Shown in pieces: positions 1 through 8,815 of a DNA stretch of 64,000 bases; the stretch's first letter is position 1, and each line of letters starts with the position of its first letter. The stretch covers positions 1-64,000 of the forward strand of contig CAZKQW010000009.1 in the NCBI GenBank assembly GCA_964555055.1, given 5' to 3'. The notes under the pieces were generated by a model, which worked only from the letters and a program-made list of their open reading frames with translations, was not told where the DNA came from and did no database searches. This DNA is from GCA-016699445 sp964555055. Lineage in GTDB: Bacteria > UBA10199 > JACPAL01 > GCA-016699445. The position numbers were made by a program, and so were the translations under genes.

Positions 1-28
1 TGGAGACCATGATTCATTAATTTATTAA

Positions 29-556
29 CCCGGACACAAGATTTCTTGCGCTACCGTTCAACGTAATGGCAAGATAGTGGTAGTCGGGACAAGCGATAAC
101 AGATTCGCGGTTGTTCGTTACACTTCTCAAGGCCAGCTCGATCGGAATTTCGGTAGCGGTGGTATTGTCATCTCAGAGGTCGGAGGGTCTATATTTCGGT
201 CCGCCCATGCGGTCGGAATCCAATCCGACGGAAAAATTGTTGTAGCCGGTGAAGCCAACTTCGACGTCGTTTTGACCCGCTATCAAGGCGATCCTATAGA
301 AAGCCCTACAGGCTTAGGAGGAGCCTCTGGAAGTGGAGGCACTTCCGGCAGTGGCGGATCGAGTGGCTCCGGAGGGAGCTCGGGATCGGGAGGCGCTTCG
401 GGCAGTGGTCCTGCCGGTGAGATCGGCGGCATGAGCGGCTCTGGCGGCGTATCGGGATCCGGTGGTGTGGGTGGTGGCGGCCCGAATCCGGGTGCCGGTC
501 CCGGGGCCGATGGGAGTAGTGGTGGGTGTTCGTGTCATGTGGTGGCTTTAGATTAA
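29..556 (+). pseudogene. DELTA-60 repeat surface protein with CSCH tail, 5'-truncated remnant
   Basis: The frame is open from about base 29 and encodes two DELTA-60-type repeat cores (NGKIVVVG near the start, then SDGKIVVAG), a LDRNFGSGG link, and then a Gly/Ser tail ending GGCSCHVV plus three residues. DELTA-60 repeats are found in long extracellular proteins. Here only about 1.5 repeats precede the tail, there is no signal peptide, and the only plausible start in the frame is a GTG at 77 inside a repeat. All three forward frames have a stop within the first 28 bases (10-12, 18-20, 26-28). I therefore read this as the 3' remnant of a longer gene broken by truncation or frameshift. An unseen programmed event or assembly error is possible. 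The tail is shared with the next three genes. Confidence 0.6.
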
Positions 557-579
557 ATGAATAGAGAAAGCAGGATGCG

Positions 580-3429
580 ATGAAATCAAAAACCAAGATT
601 CTTTTACTGGGTATTCTCATGGGTTTCCTCCTGGGCCATCGCCCGGTTTCGGCGGGGGTCAATCAATGGACGCCGTATGGGCCGGGGATAGCTAATGTGA
701 CTGCCTTCATCACGGGAGAGCCGGGAGAGTTTTTTGCGGGGACTTGGGAAGAAGGGATATGGCGTGGAGTCGCTCGTCCGAATGGAGAGGGTATAGATTG
801 GCTCTCCGTTAATGACGCTGATCTGTATGATGAAAGTTCGGGATATCTAAGAAGACACATTTCTGCCCTCGTTATCACCGAGGATCATACGACTCTCTTT
901 GCGGGTACGGATGATGGTTTGTGGAAAGGGACCATCTCTCGAAGCGTGGGTACAGTGTCAGTCGCCTGGCAACATGCGGGGTTTGGGGCGAATAATAGCA
1001 TTACAGCCATCCACACGTCGGGAAATGCGGTTTACGCTTCCTTTTATGGTCAAGGAGTTTGGAGAGGACAAATAAATGGCGCAGAAGAGATCGCTTGGAG
1101 ACCATTTAATAATGGTAGTGAATCTACTAGGCTGAATACCAATCTTAGAATTAACCGCCTTATTTTGAGGGGAACTATACTTTACGCCACAGCACCTATA
1201 GGGGGGCTGTGGTTAGGACGAATCGGGGGTACACCTGCTGAACCTTCTATTGCATGGTTCTCATTAGTAGCGGCAGATTTGTTGAGAACAGATACCTCAA
1301 TCATAGATTTCACTGTGACTACGAATCCTAATTTATTATTTATCAGTATACCTTCTAACGGAGCTAGTAGAATTCAAAGAGTTGAGGTCCGTAATATAGA
1401 CACTACCCCCACAATAACCGTGTCTGCATTTGCTCCCGATGATTCACTCAGTTCTTTAAACGTACAATCTCTCATTCTTTCTCCCTCTGGAACGACACTC
1501 TATGCAGCTATATATAATAGGGGTGTTTTTAGGAGGAATGTGGACGGTTCTGATTCCTGGACTCCATTGAATAATGAGGACTTGTTTCGCTGTGCTTCAC
1601 GTTTTTCACTTCCGAAACTCGTGATTTCGCATGATTATCTTTATGTTGCAGGCAGGAATATGGCTATATGTCAAGCCATCATTACCTCCACGCCTCGTTG
1701 GAGCTTAAGTCCTATATATGCACGACCGGGAGAGCAAAAGTTAAGGTCAATCAGATTTTCGAGTCTTCTTCTATCTGATAATGGGTCGGTGTTATACGCA
1801 AGTCTTCCAAATGATATAATTTGGAGGGGCCCCGTCATAAGAAACACAGATTCTGCACCTCCAACAGAGATCCAATGGTCCGTGATTAATCCTTCTTTAG
1901 GCTATTTTGATATGATTTTAGATAATCGAGGGAACTTGTATTCAGGATTCTATAATGGCGTAACGTCGACTAATTTGACTGTCTCGGCAAGGCATAGTAC
2001 CGGGCTTCCCGCAGTTGAAGAGAGATATCTCGAGTTAAAAAATTTAGCTCTGAACGGCTCCACTCTCTATGCCGTAGGAAGCAGTGCTTTAGGAGGAGTT
2101 TTAACGCCACGAGAAATCTGGAAAGGCGATATCACCTATGACGCCGATAATATTCCTTCGATCCAGTGGACGCGTTTTGACACGGGATTGCCGAGCGCTA
2201 CGACGCCTCCGACACCTGGCTTTTCGCTTTCCAATCTCGTCGTTCATTCCAGCGGCAATTACCTTTTTGTAGGGACAACCCAAGGCGTGTGGAGAGGTGT
2301 GGTCACCCAAGACGTGAGTGGGGTGAGAACCATCTCATGGAGTGCCTTTCATGGCGGGAGTCTGTCTTCTTCGAACCTCATCACCACGCTTTTCCTGGAT
2401 GGAGGCACTCTTTACGCGAGCACCGACGGAAAGGTCGCACGTACCTGGCTGGGTGTGGATGGATCCGCGCCGGCTAATTGGACGGACTGTTCGGATACGG
2501 GCTTGCCGACTAGTACTACATTTTTTCAAATGCTACTGACCAACGGGAATACTCGCTTTTACGGTGTCGCAGCGGACACGATTTGGAAGGGTGACATTTC
2601 CACTGCCGCGGATGGAGGTTCTCAAATCGGTCATTGGACGGAAGTGACGAACGGCCTTCCATACCGCACGCCTTTGCGGTTGGCCTATAACCGGAATGCT
2701 CCGAATGATTTATTCGGAGTGGGAGCGGGATCGGTTTGGCATAATATCATCACGAGTTGTGGGGACGGTTTTTTAGAAGCCGGCGAGCAATGCGACGATG
2801 GGAATGCCACGAACTTGGATGGCTGTTCGACGACCTGCCAAAATGAGGGAACGGCCGTGTCCGTCACCGGAGGTATTTTCTCCAGCAATCTGGAAGTCGC
2901 GCAAGGGGGAAGCCTCTCGGCGACGGCAAGTATCACCCGAACGGGATATGCCTCCCAGACGACGGGAGTGAATATCCGTTTTGTGTCGGATGATCGAGGC
3001 GGGGTTTCTTTTTCAAACATCACGGGAGCGACGGGAGCGAGTCAGGGTTTGGTAATCCAAGCCAGCGGTAGCGCGCCTTTAGGGAGACATGTGATTCAAA
3101 TAGCCGGAGAGGCGGTAGGGAGTGTGGCGCCGGCTACAGCTTATACGTCTCGTTTCGAAGTCAATGTGGTCGCGGCACCCGCTCCGGGTTCTGGAGGGAG
3201 CGGAGGTACTTCGGGCAGTGGCGGATCGAGTGGCTCCGGAGGGAGCTCGGGATCCGGAGGCGCTTCGGGCAGCGGTCCTGTCGGTGAGATCGGTGGGATG
3301 AGCGGCTCGGGCGGCGTATCGGGATCCAGTGGTGTGGGTGGTGGCGGCCCGAATCCGGGTGCCGGTCCCGGGGCCGATGGGAGTAGTGGTGGGTGTTCGT
3401 GTCATGTGGTGGCGGAAGGATCCAAATAA
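580..3429 (+). CDS. Secreted beta-propeller-like protein with Myxococcus-type Cys-rich repeat and CSCH tail
   Basis: 949 residues. The ATG at 580 begins a clear signal peptide (KSKTKILLLGILMGFLLG, cleavage near PVSAG). Residues about 30-720 are an array of degenerate units with the pattern LYA-x-G-x(4)-V-W-R/K-G, as in bacterial propeller proteins. Residues about 727-755 hold a Cys-rich repeat (CGDGFLEAGEQCDDGN, then DGCSTTC) of the Myxococcus cysteine-rich/DUF4215 type. An Ig-like stretch follows, then a Gly/Ser linker and the terminal GGCSCHVV tail. The protein is probably exported to the cell surface or medium. Its ligand and function are not predictable. It lies in a tandem array with same-tail genes on both sides, and its last bases abut the next gene. 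An alternative is a pure structural or adhesin role. Confidence 0.8.
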   Translation: MKSKTKILLLGILMGFLLGHRPVSAGVNQWTPYGPGIANVTAFITGEPGEFFAGTWEEGIWRGVARPNGEGIDWLSVNDADLYDESSGYLRRHISALVITEDHTTLFAGTDDGLWKGTISRSVGTVSVAWQHAGFGANNSITAIHTSGNAVYASFYGQGVWRGQINGAEEIAWRPFNNGSESTRLNTNLRINRLILRGTILYATAPIGGLWLGRIGGTPAEPSIAWFSLVAADLLRTDTSIIDFTVTTNPNLLFISIPSNGASRIQRVEVRNIDTTPTITVSAFAPDDSLSSLNVQSLILSPSGTTLYAAIYNRGVFRRNVDGSDSWTPLNNEDLFRCASRFSLPKLVISHDYLYVAGRNMAICQAIITSTPRWSLSPIYARPGEQKLRSIRFSSLLLSDNGSVLYASLPNDIIWRGPVIRNTDSAPPTEIQWSVINPSLGYFDMILDNRGNLYSGFYNGVTSTNLTVSARHSTGLPAVEERYLELKNLALNGSTLYAVGSSALGGVLTPREIWKGDITYDADNIPSIQWTRFDTGLPSATTPPTPGFSLSNLVVHSSGNYLFVGTTQGVWRGVVTQDVSGVRTISWSAFHGGSLSSSNLITTLFLDGGTLYASTDGKVARTWLGVDGSAPANWTDCSDTGLPTSTTFFQMLLTNGNTRFYGVAADTIWKGDISTAADGGSQIGHWTEVTNGLPYRTPLRLAYNRNAPNDLFGVGAGSVWHNIITSCGDGFLEAGEQCDDGNATNLDGCSTTCQNEGTAVSVTGGIFSSNLEVAQGGSLSATASITRTGYASQTTGVNIRFVSDDRGGVSFSNITGATGASQGLVIQASGSAPLGRHVIQIAGEAVGSVAPATAYTSRFEVNVVAAPAPGSGGSGGTSGSGGSSGSGGSSGSGGASGSGPVGEIGGMSGSGGVSGSSGVGGGGPNPGAGPGADGSSGGCSCHVVAEGSK

Positions 3430-3452
3430 GATTGAAAAACAAGGAGAGAGCC

Positions 3453-5021
3453 GTGCGCCTCATGAAAATAAGTTTTTTGGTTTTGTTTATGTCGTCGATC
3501 ACCGCAGCATCCGCATCGGCGGGTCCCAATGAATGGACATCCATGTCCGGATCTCCAAGCGGCAACCTCAAATCCATGGCGAGGGCGGCGAATGGGACCT
3601 TGTATGTAGGGACTGAAACGGGTGTTTTTCGTGGGGTGGCGAATAGTGGTGGTAATGTGACCTGGTCGTCTTATAATGGATCGGGTTCGGATATAGGGAT
3701 GCGTTCTGTGGCAGCCTTGGTGGTATCTGGAAGTAATCTTTATGCGGGAACCAATGCGGGAGTGTATCGTGGAGTCGTGGCTGGTGACGGAAATGTGACC
3801 TGGTCGTCATATAATGGATCGGGTTCGGATATAGGGATGCGTTCTGTGGCAGCCTTGGTGGTATCTGGAAGTAATCTTTATGCGGGAACCAATGCGGGAG
3901 TGTATCGTGGAGTCGTGGCTGGTGACGGAAATGTGACCTGGTCGTCATATAATGGATCGGGTTCGGATATAGGGATGCGTTCTGTGGCAGCCTTGGTGGT
4001 ATCTGGAAGTAATCTTTATGCGGGAACCAATGCGGGAGTGTATCGTGGAGTCGTGGCTGGTGACGGAAATGTGACCTGGTCGGCTTATAATGGATCGGGT
4101 TCGGTCATGGGGACAAGTTCTGTAACAGCATTGATAGTATCGGACAGCACCCTCTATGCAGGAACCGATAGAGGTGTGTACCGTGGTAGTACAGGATCGA
4201 ATACAAATATTAATTGGCAGATTCAGGACTTAGGAGTTTCTTCGATTGCTCAGGTAACTGCACTCACCTTATCGGCGTCGGGGGGAGATCTTTATGCCAG
4301 TACTCGGAATGGTGTCTATCGAGGTGAAGTTCGAGGGGACACCTCTCCTCTTCTATGGACATATTTTACAGGAGGTTTTCCAAATTCCCCTAATGTAATC
4401 GCGATGCTGGAAGGAGCGCCGAATCATTTTTATGCCGCCGTTAGAGAGAATGGCTTCTACACTATAGAGATGTTGTGTGGAAATGGAACACTGGATCATG
4501 GAGAAATCTGTGATGATGGAAATGTCGCTGCTCTAGATGGGTGTTCACATGTTTGCTTAGACGAATTTTTTAGTTTTGAGTCCTTTTCTCCATTGCCGGA
4601 GGTTGTAAGGGGAGAGACCGGTGGTGTTGTTTTTAGTTTTTACGATGACGGTAGACTACCTTCAGATCAAGAAGTGATATTTGAGCCTGTGGGCAACCTC
4701 CCTGAGGGTATCACCTTTAATGGGGGTCGACCTTTTTCTTACTTCATCAATGTGGATCCACCACTTCCGATGAGTATCGATAGTTCTGTGCCTCTCGGGA
4801 GAAAAGATCTCACGTTCAGAGCGAGGGTCGGATCTTTACCTGCAATTGAGGAATCCATCTCTTTTATAGTGACCGATGGAAGCGGCGGCGAGATCGGCGG
4901 CATGAGCGGCTCTGGCGGCGTATCGGGATCCAGTGGTGTGGGTGGTGGCGGCCCGAATCCGGGGGTTGGACCTGGAGCTGATGGGAGTAGTGGTGGGTGT
5001 TCGTGTCATGTGGTGCGTTAG
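3453..5021 (+). CDS. Secreted propeller-like protein with tandem 46-aa repeats and CSCH tail
   Basis: About 522 residues from the GTG at 3453, which has AAGGAGAG 5-7 nt upstream; an ATG at 3462 in the same frame is an alternative. The longer upstream frame overlaps the previous gene's tail and is unlikely. A signal peptide (ISFLVLFMSSITAASASA) precedes four 46-aa units of the form YNGSGSDIGMRSVAALVV...LYAGTNAGVYRG; three are almost identical at DNA level. A Cys-rich repeat (CGNGTLDHGEICDDGN, DGCSHVC) follows near residue 340. A beta-sandwich-like region and a shorter version of the Gly/Ser tail ending GGCSCHVVR complete it. It is a shorter sister of the preceding gene with the same domain order. 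Function unknown; probably surface exposed. Confidence 0.8.
   Translation: MRLMKISFLVLFMSSITAASASAGPNEWTSMSGSPSGNLKSMARAANGTLYVGTETGVFRGVANSGGNVTWSSYNGSGSDIGMRSVAALVVSGSNLYAGTNAGVYRGVVAGDGNVTWSSYNGSGSDIGMRSVAALVVSGSNLYAGTNAGVYRGVVAGDGNVTWSSYNGSGSDIGMRSVAALVVSGSNLYAGTNAGVYRGVVAGDGNVTWSAYNGSGSVMGTSSVTALIVSDSTLYAGTDRGVYRGSTGSNTNINWQIQDLGVSSIAQVTALTLSASGGDLYASTRNGVYRGEVRGDTSPLLWTYFTGGFPNSPNVIAMLEGAPNHFYAAVRENGFYTIEMLCGNGTLDHGEICDDGNVAALDGCSHVCLDEFFSFESFSPLPEVVRGETGGVVFSFYDDGRLPSDQEVIFEPVGNLPEGITFNGGRPFSYFINVDPPLPMSIDSSVPLGRKDLTFRARVGSLPAIEESISFIVTDGSGGEIGGMSGSGGVSGSSGVGGGGPNPGVGPGADGSSGGCSCHVVR
3654..4067 (+). repeat. Tandem repeat, 138-bp unit, three near-identical copies
   Basis: The units begin at 3654, 3792 and 3930 (aatgtgacctggtcg), each 138 bp (46 codons). 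I see only one or so base differences between them. A fourth, diverged copy runs from 4068 to about 4205. The unit encodes one propeller-like repeat. Near-perfect identity implies very recent expansion or slippage, so copy number is likely to vary between strains. Confidence 0.92.
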
Positions 5022-5065
5022 GAGACATTTTAGATATTCCCAGGCATCATGAAAGAGAGAGGGTT

Positions 5066-7927
5066 ATGACAAAAAGAATACTTTTAGGCCTGTTTTTTTG
5101 CGTCCTTTTATTTCACGATGTCCAAGCTTTAGATGTCACTATTAACGTAGATACGGTGAATGACCTCCCCAGTGCCGATTGTACTCCCGGGCATGCCGAA
5201 GGCCAGTGTAGCTTAAGAAAAGCGATTTCCCACGTGAATTTTTTGAGCCGACAGTCGGGGACGAGAGACACCGCTTACAGGATCGGTCTCCCGGCAGGTG
5301 TCTACACCCTTTCTCTGCCGCCGCCCGCGGGAGCGACGTTAGGGGATGACACTAATGATGGCGGGGACTTGGATGTGAATCTCGCGTCTTCTTGCACGAA
5401 TTGTTCTCTCTTTGTGAATGGTGCCGGCTATACTCAGACAAGTATCGTTTATTCCGAAGCGTTGCCGATGAAAGATCGTATCCTTCATGTCCTCTCGGGA
5501 GCGGTGACCGTCAACGCAGTTCATTTAATAGGAACTCAACACCATGACCCGGTGATCTTGCCCGGTAATACCTATATTTATAATACCGGTGGTGGTGTCG
5601 TATTGATAGAAAGAGCGGGGAACCTGTTTTTAGAATATAGTCGTGTATCGGGCGTTCGCTGGACGGGAGGCAACTTTTGCGGCCTCGGCATTCGAAACAA
5701 TGGAGGGGGGCTCTCGCTGCTCGGGTCAGATGTTAGTGATAATCTCGTCCCGGATGGATTGGAAGCAGCCAGACACGACCTTGAAAATAGGATTTATGCA
5801 GGAACCCCTGAGAGTTACTTTTACAATCGTGGTGGAGGTATCTGTAACCTAGGGGGACAGGTCAATATTGTCAATTCCACTATCCGTGACAATGCGGCGA
5901 CTCGGGGAGGAGGTGGAATTAGCAATGATCTAGGGGGAACAGTCGTTATTTTGAATTCATCCATAACAGGAAATTGGGCCGCGGGAGCCTACTATACACG
6001 TAATAATGCCAACCCCTTTGGGATTTATGGTTTAGGAGGAGGGATTCTTAATACAGGATCTGCCTCATCGGTGAGAATCACTCAGTCAACCTTGATGAAT
6101 AATTACGCTGTGAGTGCGGGTGCCGGGATCGCCAATGGTTTGCCCAACATGGTAGGGACCTCTTACGGTCAGGATCAAGGGGGGACCATTCAGATCCAAG
6201 GTTCCATACTCGAGCAAAACCTCTCGCCTGCTACATTTACTACTGCTTTGAACATTCCTGAAAGTTATTTGCCGGCCTACACCTTAATCCATTGCTATTC
6301 AGGAAGCGGTGTCATCCGCGATGAGGGTTATAATATTGTGGGGAGAGGTTTAGCCGGTTGTTCTTCGTTAAACGCGCCTACAACTCAAGTCATTAATGCC
6401 GACTGGGCTATTCATGGGGGCGCGCAATCTTCAGCGACAAGGCCGACCTCATTCTATGCACTCGCCCAAGGTTCTTCAGCGATCGACCGCATCCCGCCTG
6501 CGTCTTGTAGTACAAGCGTAACCAATGCGCTGAACGAAAACCCTAGGCGGATAGGCCCCGCTTGTGATGCGGGAGCCTTTGAGGCAAGCCCTATGTTAAG
6601 GGATCATGCATCGAGCGTTTCTTTCTCGCCCTCTCAAGCAGGGAGTTTTGGGAGGACCTTTGCCATGAATAATCTAGGAATCGCCCCTTTATATTTTTCC
6701 GATCCGTCGACAACCCTCACAGGCGGGGGGCGTGCTCATTTTACGGTGTCGATTCCTTGTGCGTTTATCCCTTCAAGGGGATGGTGCTACGGAGAAGTGA
6801 TTTTTAATACGTCCGGAGGAACCCCTGGTCGTACGGTCAGCGCTACGTTGACGGTCCTCTCCAGCGATCTGACGCCGTTAACCGTGGCCTTATCCGGCGT
6901 GATTCCAATCCCGCCGCCTCGAGCCGTTGATGCGAATCACATTAACGTCGAACTGCAGCGTAGCCCTCTCCTGCTGGACAGCGAGCATCGCGAAGGATCT
7001 TTGACATTGACCGTGAATAATCACTCGGAACAAAGCCTATCTCTTTCTTCCTTTAGGATAAATACACCCTCTCCTTATTATGCGATGAGTCTCTCTCCGA
7101 ATGGCTGTGACTCTTTAGGTGCAGGGACTTATCAAGAATCCATACCGCCAGGGTCCGGTTATGTGACTGGGGGTGGAAGTTGTTCCATGGAGCTGAATAC
7201 GAGCGTCAGTCCGGGCATCGGTAACAGTGAAGCGACTGCCGGTTTAGACTTGTATTTTACTACAGGTAGCAGCGCCCCGATCTTAAAAGAAGTGAGTATT
7301 CCAATCGTTTTTAACGCGCCTTCTTTGGCAGTGGTAGGGAACGCGTCTTTAATGGATTTCGGCGAAATTCCTCTAGGGAGTACCGCAGAGCGATCCATCA
7401 CTATTGAAAACCGAGGTTACTATCCTCTACGTCTGACCGACCTTCATTTTTCGTCTTCGTCGTTTAGCGCCATGAATACATGTTCTGAGGTCATTCCCCA
7501 AAACCGATGCATATTGCCCGTGACCTTTAACCCCGCGAACCTTGGCGACTATCGAGAGACGTTCCGAATGACGCATAATACGCCATTGAGCGATACGGGT
7601 GCGAACAGTACCTTGACGATGACGTTGACCGGTACGGCAGTTGCGGGCGGTACGGGAGGAAGTGGGACTGGAGGTACGAGTGGTAGCGGAGGTACCTCCG
7701 GAAGTGGAGGCACTTCGGGCAGTGGCGGATCGAGTGGCTCCGGAGGGAGCTCGGGATCCGGAGGCGCTTCGGGCAGCGGTCCTGTCGGTGAGATCGGTGG
7801 GATGAGCGGCTCGGGCGGCGTATCGGGATCCAGTGGTGTGGGTGGTGGCGGCCCGAATCCGGGTGCCGGTCCCGGGGCCGATGGGAGTAGTGGTGGGTGT
7901 TCGTGTCATATCATTCGGGAAATTTAA
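5066..7927 (+). CDS. Secreted beta-helix / choice-of-anchor protein with CSLREA motif and CSCH tail
   Basis: 953 residues from the ATG at 5066, preceded by a purine-rich AGAGAGAGGG. A signal peptide (MTKRILLGLFFCVLLFHDVQA) is followed by a CSLREA-type motif (CSLRKAI, residues 48-54). Next comes a right-handed beta-helix region with repeated GGGI-N-GG turns, ending NPRRIGPACDAGAFEA as in choice-of-anchor Q proteins. Two or three ASH/choice-of-anchor D-like Ig domains follow (for example FGEIPLGSTAERSITIENRG). The C-terminus is the longest copy of the Gly/Ser tail, ending GGCSCHIIREI. Such architectures belong to cell-surface proteins. It is the last intact member of the tandem array. Function unknown; an adhesin or surface-layer-associated role is possible. 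Confidence 0.82.
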   Translation: MTKRILLGLFFCVLLFHDVQALDVTINVDTVNDLPSADCTPGHAEGQCSLRKAISHVNFLSRQSGTRDTAYRIGLPAGVYTLSLPPPAGATLGDDTNDGGDLDVNLASSCTNCSLFVNGAGYTQTSIVYSEALPMKDRILHVLSGAVTVNAVHLIGTQHHDPVILPGNTYIYNTGGGVVLIERAGNLFLEYSRVSGVRWTGGNFCGLGIRNNGGGLSLLGSDVSDNLVPDGLEAARHDLENRIYAGTPESYFYNRGGGICNLGGQVNIVNSTIRDNAATRGGGGISNDLGGTVVILNSSITGNWAAGAYYTRNNANPFGIYGLGGGILNTGSASSVRITQSTLMNNYAVSAGAGIANGLPNMVGTSYGQDQGGTIQIQGSILEQNLSPATFTTALNIPESYLPAYTLIHCYSGSGVIRDEGYNIVGRGLAGCSSLNAPTTQVINADWAIHGGAQSSATRPTSFYALAQGSSAIDRIPPASCSTSVTNALNENPRRIGPACDAGAFEASPMLRDHASSVSFSPSQAGSFGRTFAMNNLGIAPLYFSDPSTTLTGGGRAHFTVSIPCAFIPSRGWCYGEVIFNTSGGTPGRTVSATLTVLSSDLTPLTVALSGVIPIPPPRAVDANHINVELQRSPLLLDSEHREGSLTLTVNNHSEQSLSLSSFRINTPSPYYAMSLSPNGCDSLGAGTYQESIPPGSGYVTGGGSCSMELNTSVSPGIGNSEATAGLDLYFTTGSSAPILKEVSIPIVFNAPSLAVVGNASLMDFGEIPLGSTAERSITIENRGYYPLRLTDLHFSSSSFSAMNTCSEVIPQNRCILPVTFNPANLGDYRETFRMTHNTPLSDTGANSTLTMTLTGTAVAGGTGGSGTGGTSGSGGTSGSGGTSGSGGSSGSGGSSGSGGASGSGPVGEIGGMSGSGGVSGSSGVGGGGPNPGAGPGADGSSGGCSCHIIREI
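7711..7912 (+). repeat. Conserved Gly/Ser-CSCH tail DNA repeat (best copy of four)
   Basis: The 3' ends of four tandem genes carry nearly the same DNA: roughly 337-540, 3205-3411, 4885-5013 (shortened) and 7711-7912. The copies at 3205 and 7711 look almost base-for-base identical over about 190 bp, although the upstream parts of the genes are unrelated. The segment encodes G/S-rich repeats, then GEIGGMSGSGGVSG, GGGGPNPG and SSGGCSCH. Identity at silent sites points to gene conversion or recent duplication of a tail cassette. Confidence 0.85.
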
Positions 7928-8007
7928 GCGAGGTACTTCATGGGGAACGGGGATCAGAGGAAGGCTTTTCCTTGTCAGTCTAAGGTCGGCATGCCATCCT
8001 TATATAA

Positions 8008-8418
8008 ATGAAGGAAAAAACGAAAAGCTGGCTTGAATTGGCTGAAAGCGATTTCGAGTTTTCGGAAAGCATCTTTAAGAATGGAAATCGCCCTCATTAC
8101 GTCGTTCATTTTTGCCATCAGTCTTTGGAAAAAGCGCTAAAAGCCATTATTCAAGAGTTTACGGAAGAAGATCCCAAGAGAACGCATAACTTTAAGACGC
8201 TTTGGGAGCAGGGGCGGATTCCTCTTTCAGAAGAGCAAAAATTGATCCTCCTGGATATCATGCCCCATTATATGGGGACCCGTTATCCCGAGGATATTCG
8301 TGAACTCCATAAAACTTACACCATAGAATTCGTTAGAAAAACGTTGAATCAAACCAAGGATATTTTCCAATGGCTCAAACATTACCTGCTATCAAAAACA
8401 GCATCGTCAATTACGTAA
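8008..8418 (+). CDS. HEPN domain protein (probable RNase toxin of HEPN/MNT pair)
   Basis: 136 residues, the usual size for the HEPN family (PF05168-like). The typical core is visible: VHFCHQSLEKALKAII, then KRTHNF, and near the C-terminus a RYPEDIRELHKTY segment. The last carries an R-x(n)-H pattern like the catalytic motif of HepT RNases, although I cannot confirm which residues are catalytic. Its 3' end overlaps the MNT gene by 49 nt, so the two are probably translated together. MNT/HEPN pairs act as toxin-antitoxin or defence modules, in which MNT adenylylates HEPN. No good ribosome-binding site is visible; a TATATAA-like sequence sits just before the ATG. The pair lies between two copies of the CSCH-tail sequence. 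Confidence 0.82.
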   Translation: MKEKTKSWLELAESDFEFSESIFKNGNRPHYVVHFCHQSLEKALKAIIQEFTEEDPKRTHNFKTLWEQGRIPLSEEQKLILLDIMPHYMGTRYPEDIRELHKTYTIEFVRKTLNQTKDIFQWLKHYLLSKTASSIT

Positions 8419-8711
8419 AGATCTTGGAGTCCCAGGGCGTCCATGTGGAAAAAGTCATTTTATTCGGATCCTACGCTTCGGGGACGCACCGCGAAGACAG
8501 CGATGTGGATCTTGTCATTATTTCCCGTGATTTAAGCCGTTTCTCGCCTCCCGAACGGTTGTCCTTCCTCTCACGGGCCACTCTGAATATCCCGGCTCCT
8601 CTAGAAGTTCTGGGTTATACGCCCGAGGAAGTGAAGGGAAAAGAGGGGAAAAGTATTTTTTGGGATGAAATTTGCCGTAATAGCGTCGTGGCTTACGAGG
8701 AAAAGGCATAA
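8370..8711 (+). CDS. MNT-family nucleotidyltransferase (antitoxin partner of HEPN)
   Basis: 113 residues with the minimal nucleotidyltransferase signature GSYASGTHREDSDVDL (residues about 33-48), that is, GS-x(n)-D-x-D with both metal-binding Asp residues intact. In characterised MNT/HEPN modules this enzyme AMPylates the HEPN RNase and neutralises it. The start at 8370 lies inside the HEPN gene, consistent with translational coupling. Family assignment is firm. Whether this pair is a working toxin-antitoxin system is inferred from gene pairing alone. Confidence 0.85.
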   Translation: MAQTLPAIKNSIVNYVKILESQGVHVEKVILFGSYASGTHREDSDVDLVIISRDLSRFSPPERLSFLSRATLNIPAPLEVLGYTPEEVKGKEGKSIFWDEICRNSVVAYEEKA

Positions 8712-8746
8712 TTCCTTCTCGATGTTGCCATGGCACCGATGCCAGC

Positions 8747-8790
8747 AGTAGCCTCGGTGTTCGTGTCATATCGCAGCAGAGATTCGATAA
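8747..8790 (+). repeat. Relic of the CSCH tail sequence
   Basis: Bases 8756-8772 (ggtgttcgtgtcatatc) are identical over 17 nt to 7896-7912 in the last surface gene, and with one missing base the match extends left through agtag. Read in the tail frame it gives CSCHIAAEIR-stop, comparable with CSCHIIREI-stop at 7898-7927. No open frame leads into it. It looks like the end of a lost fifth tail gene, or a duplicated end created when the HEPN/MNT pair arrived. Confidence 0.6.
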
Positions 8791-8815
8791 AAGCGGGTCC
8801 TAGGGTATAAAACAT

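Noticed and set aside
3654..4067. CRISPR array suggested by regular repeats
   Set aside because: The 138-bp units are contiguous, without spacers, and keep an open coding frame with a propeller-like pattern.
8728..8743. Possible + strand sigma-54 element TGGCACCGATGCCAGC
   Set aside because: The GG-N10 position is followed by AG, not GC, so the -12 element is missing.
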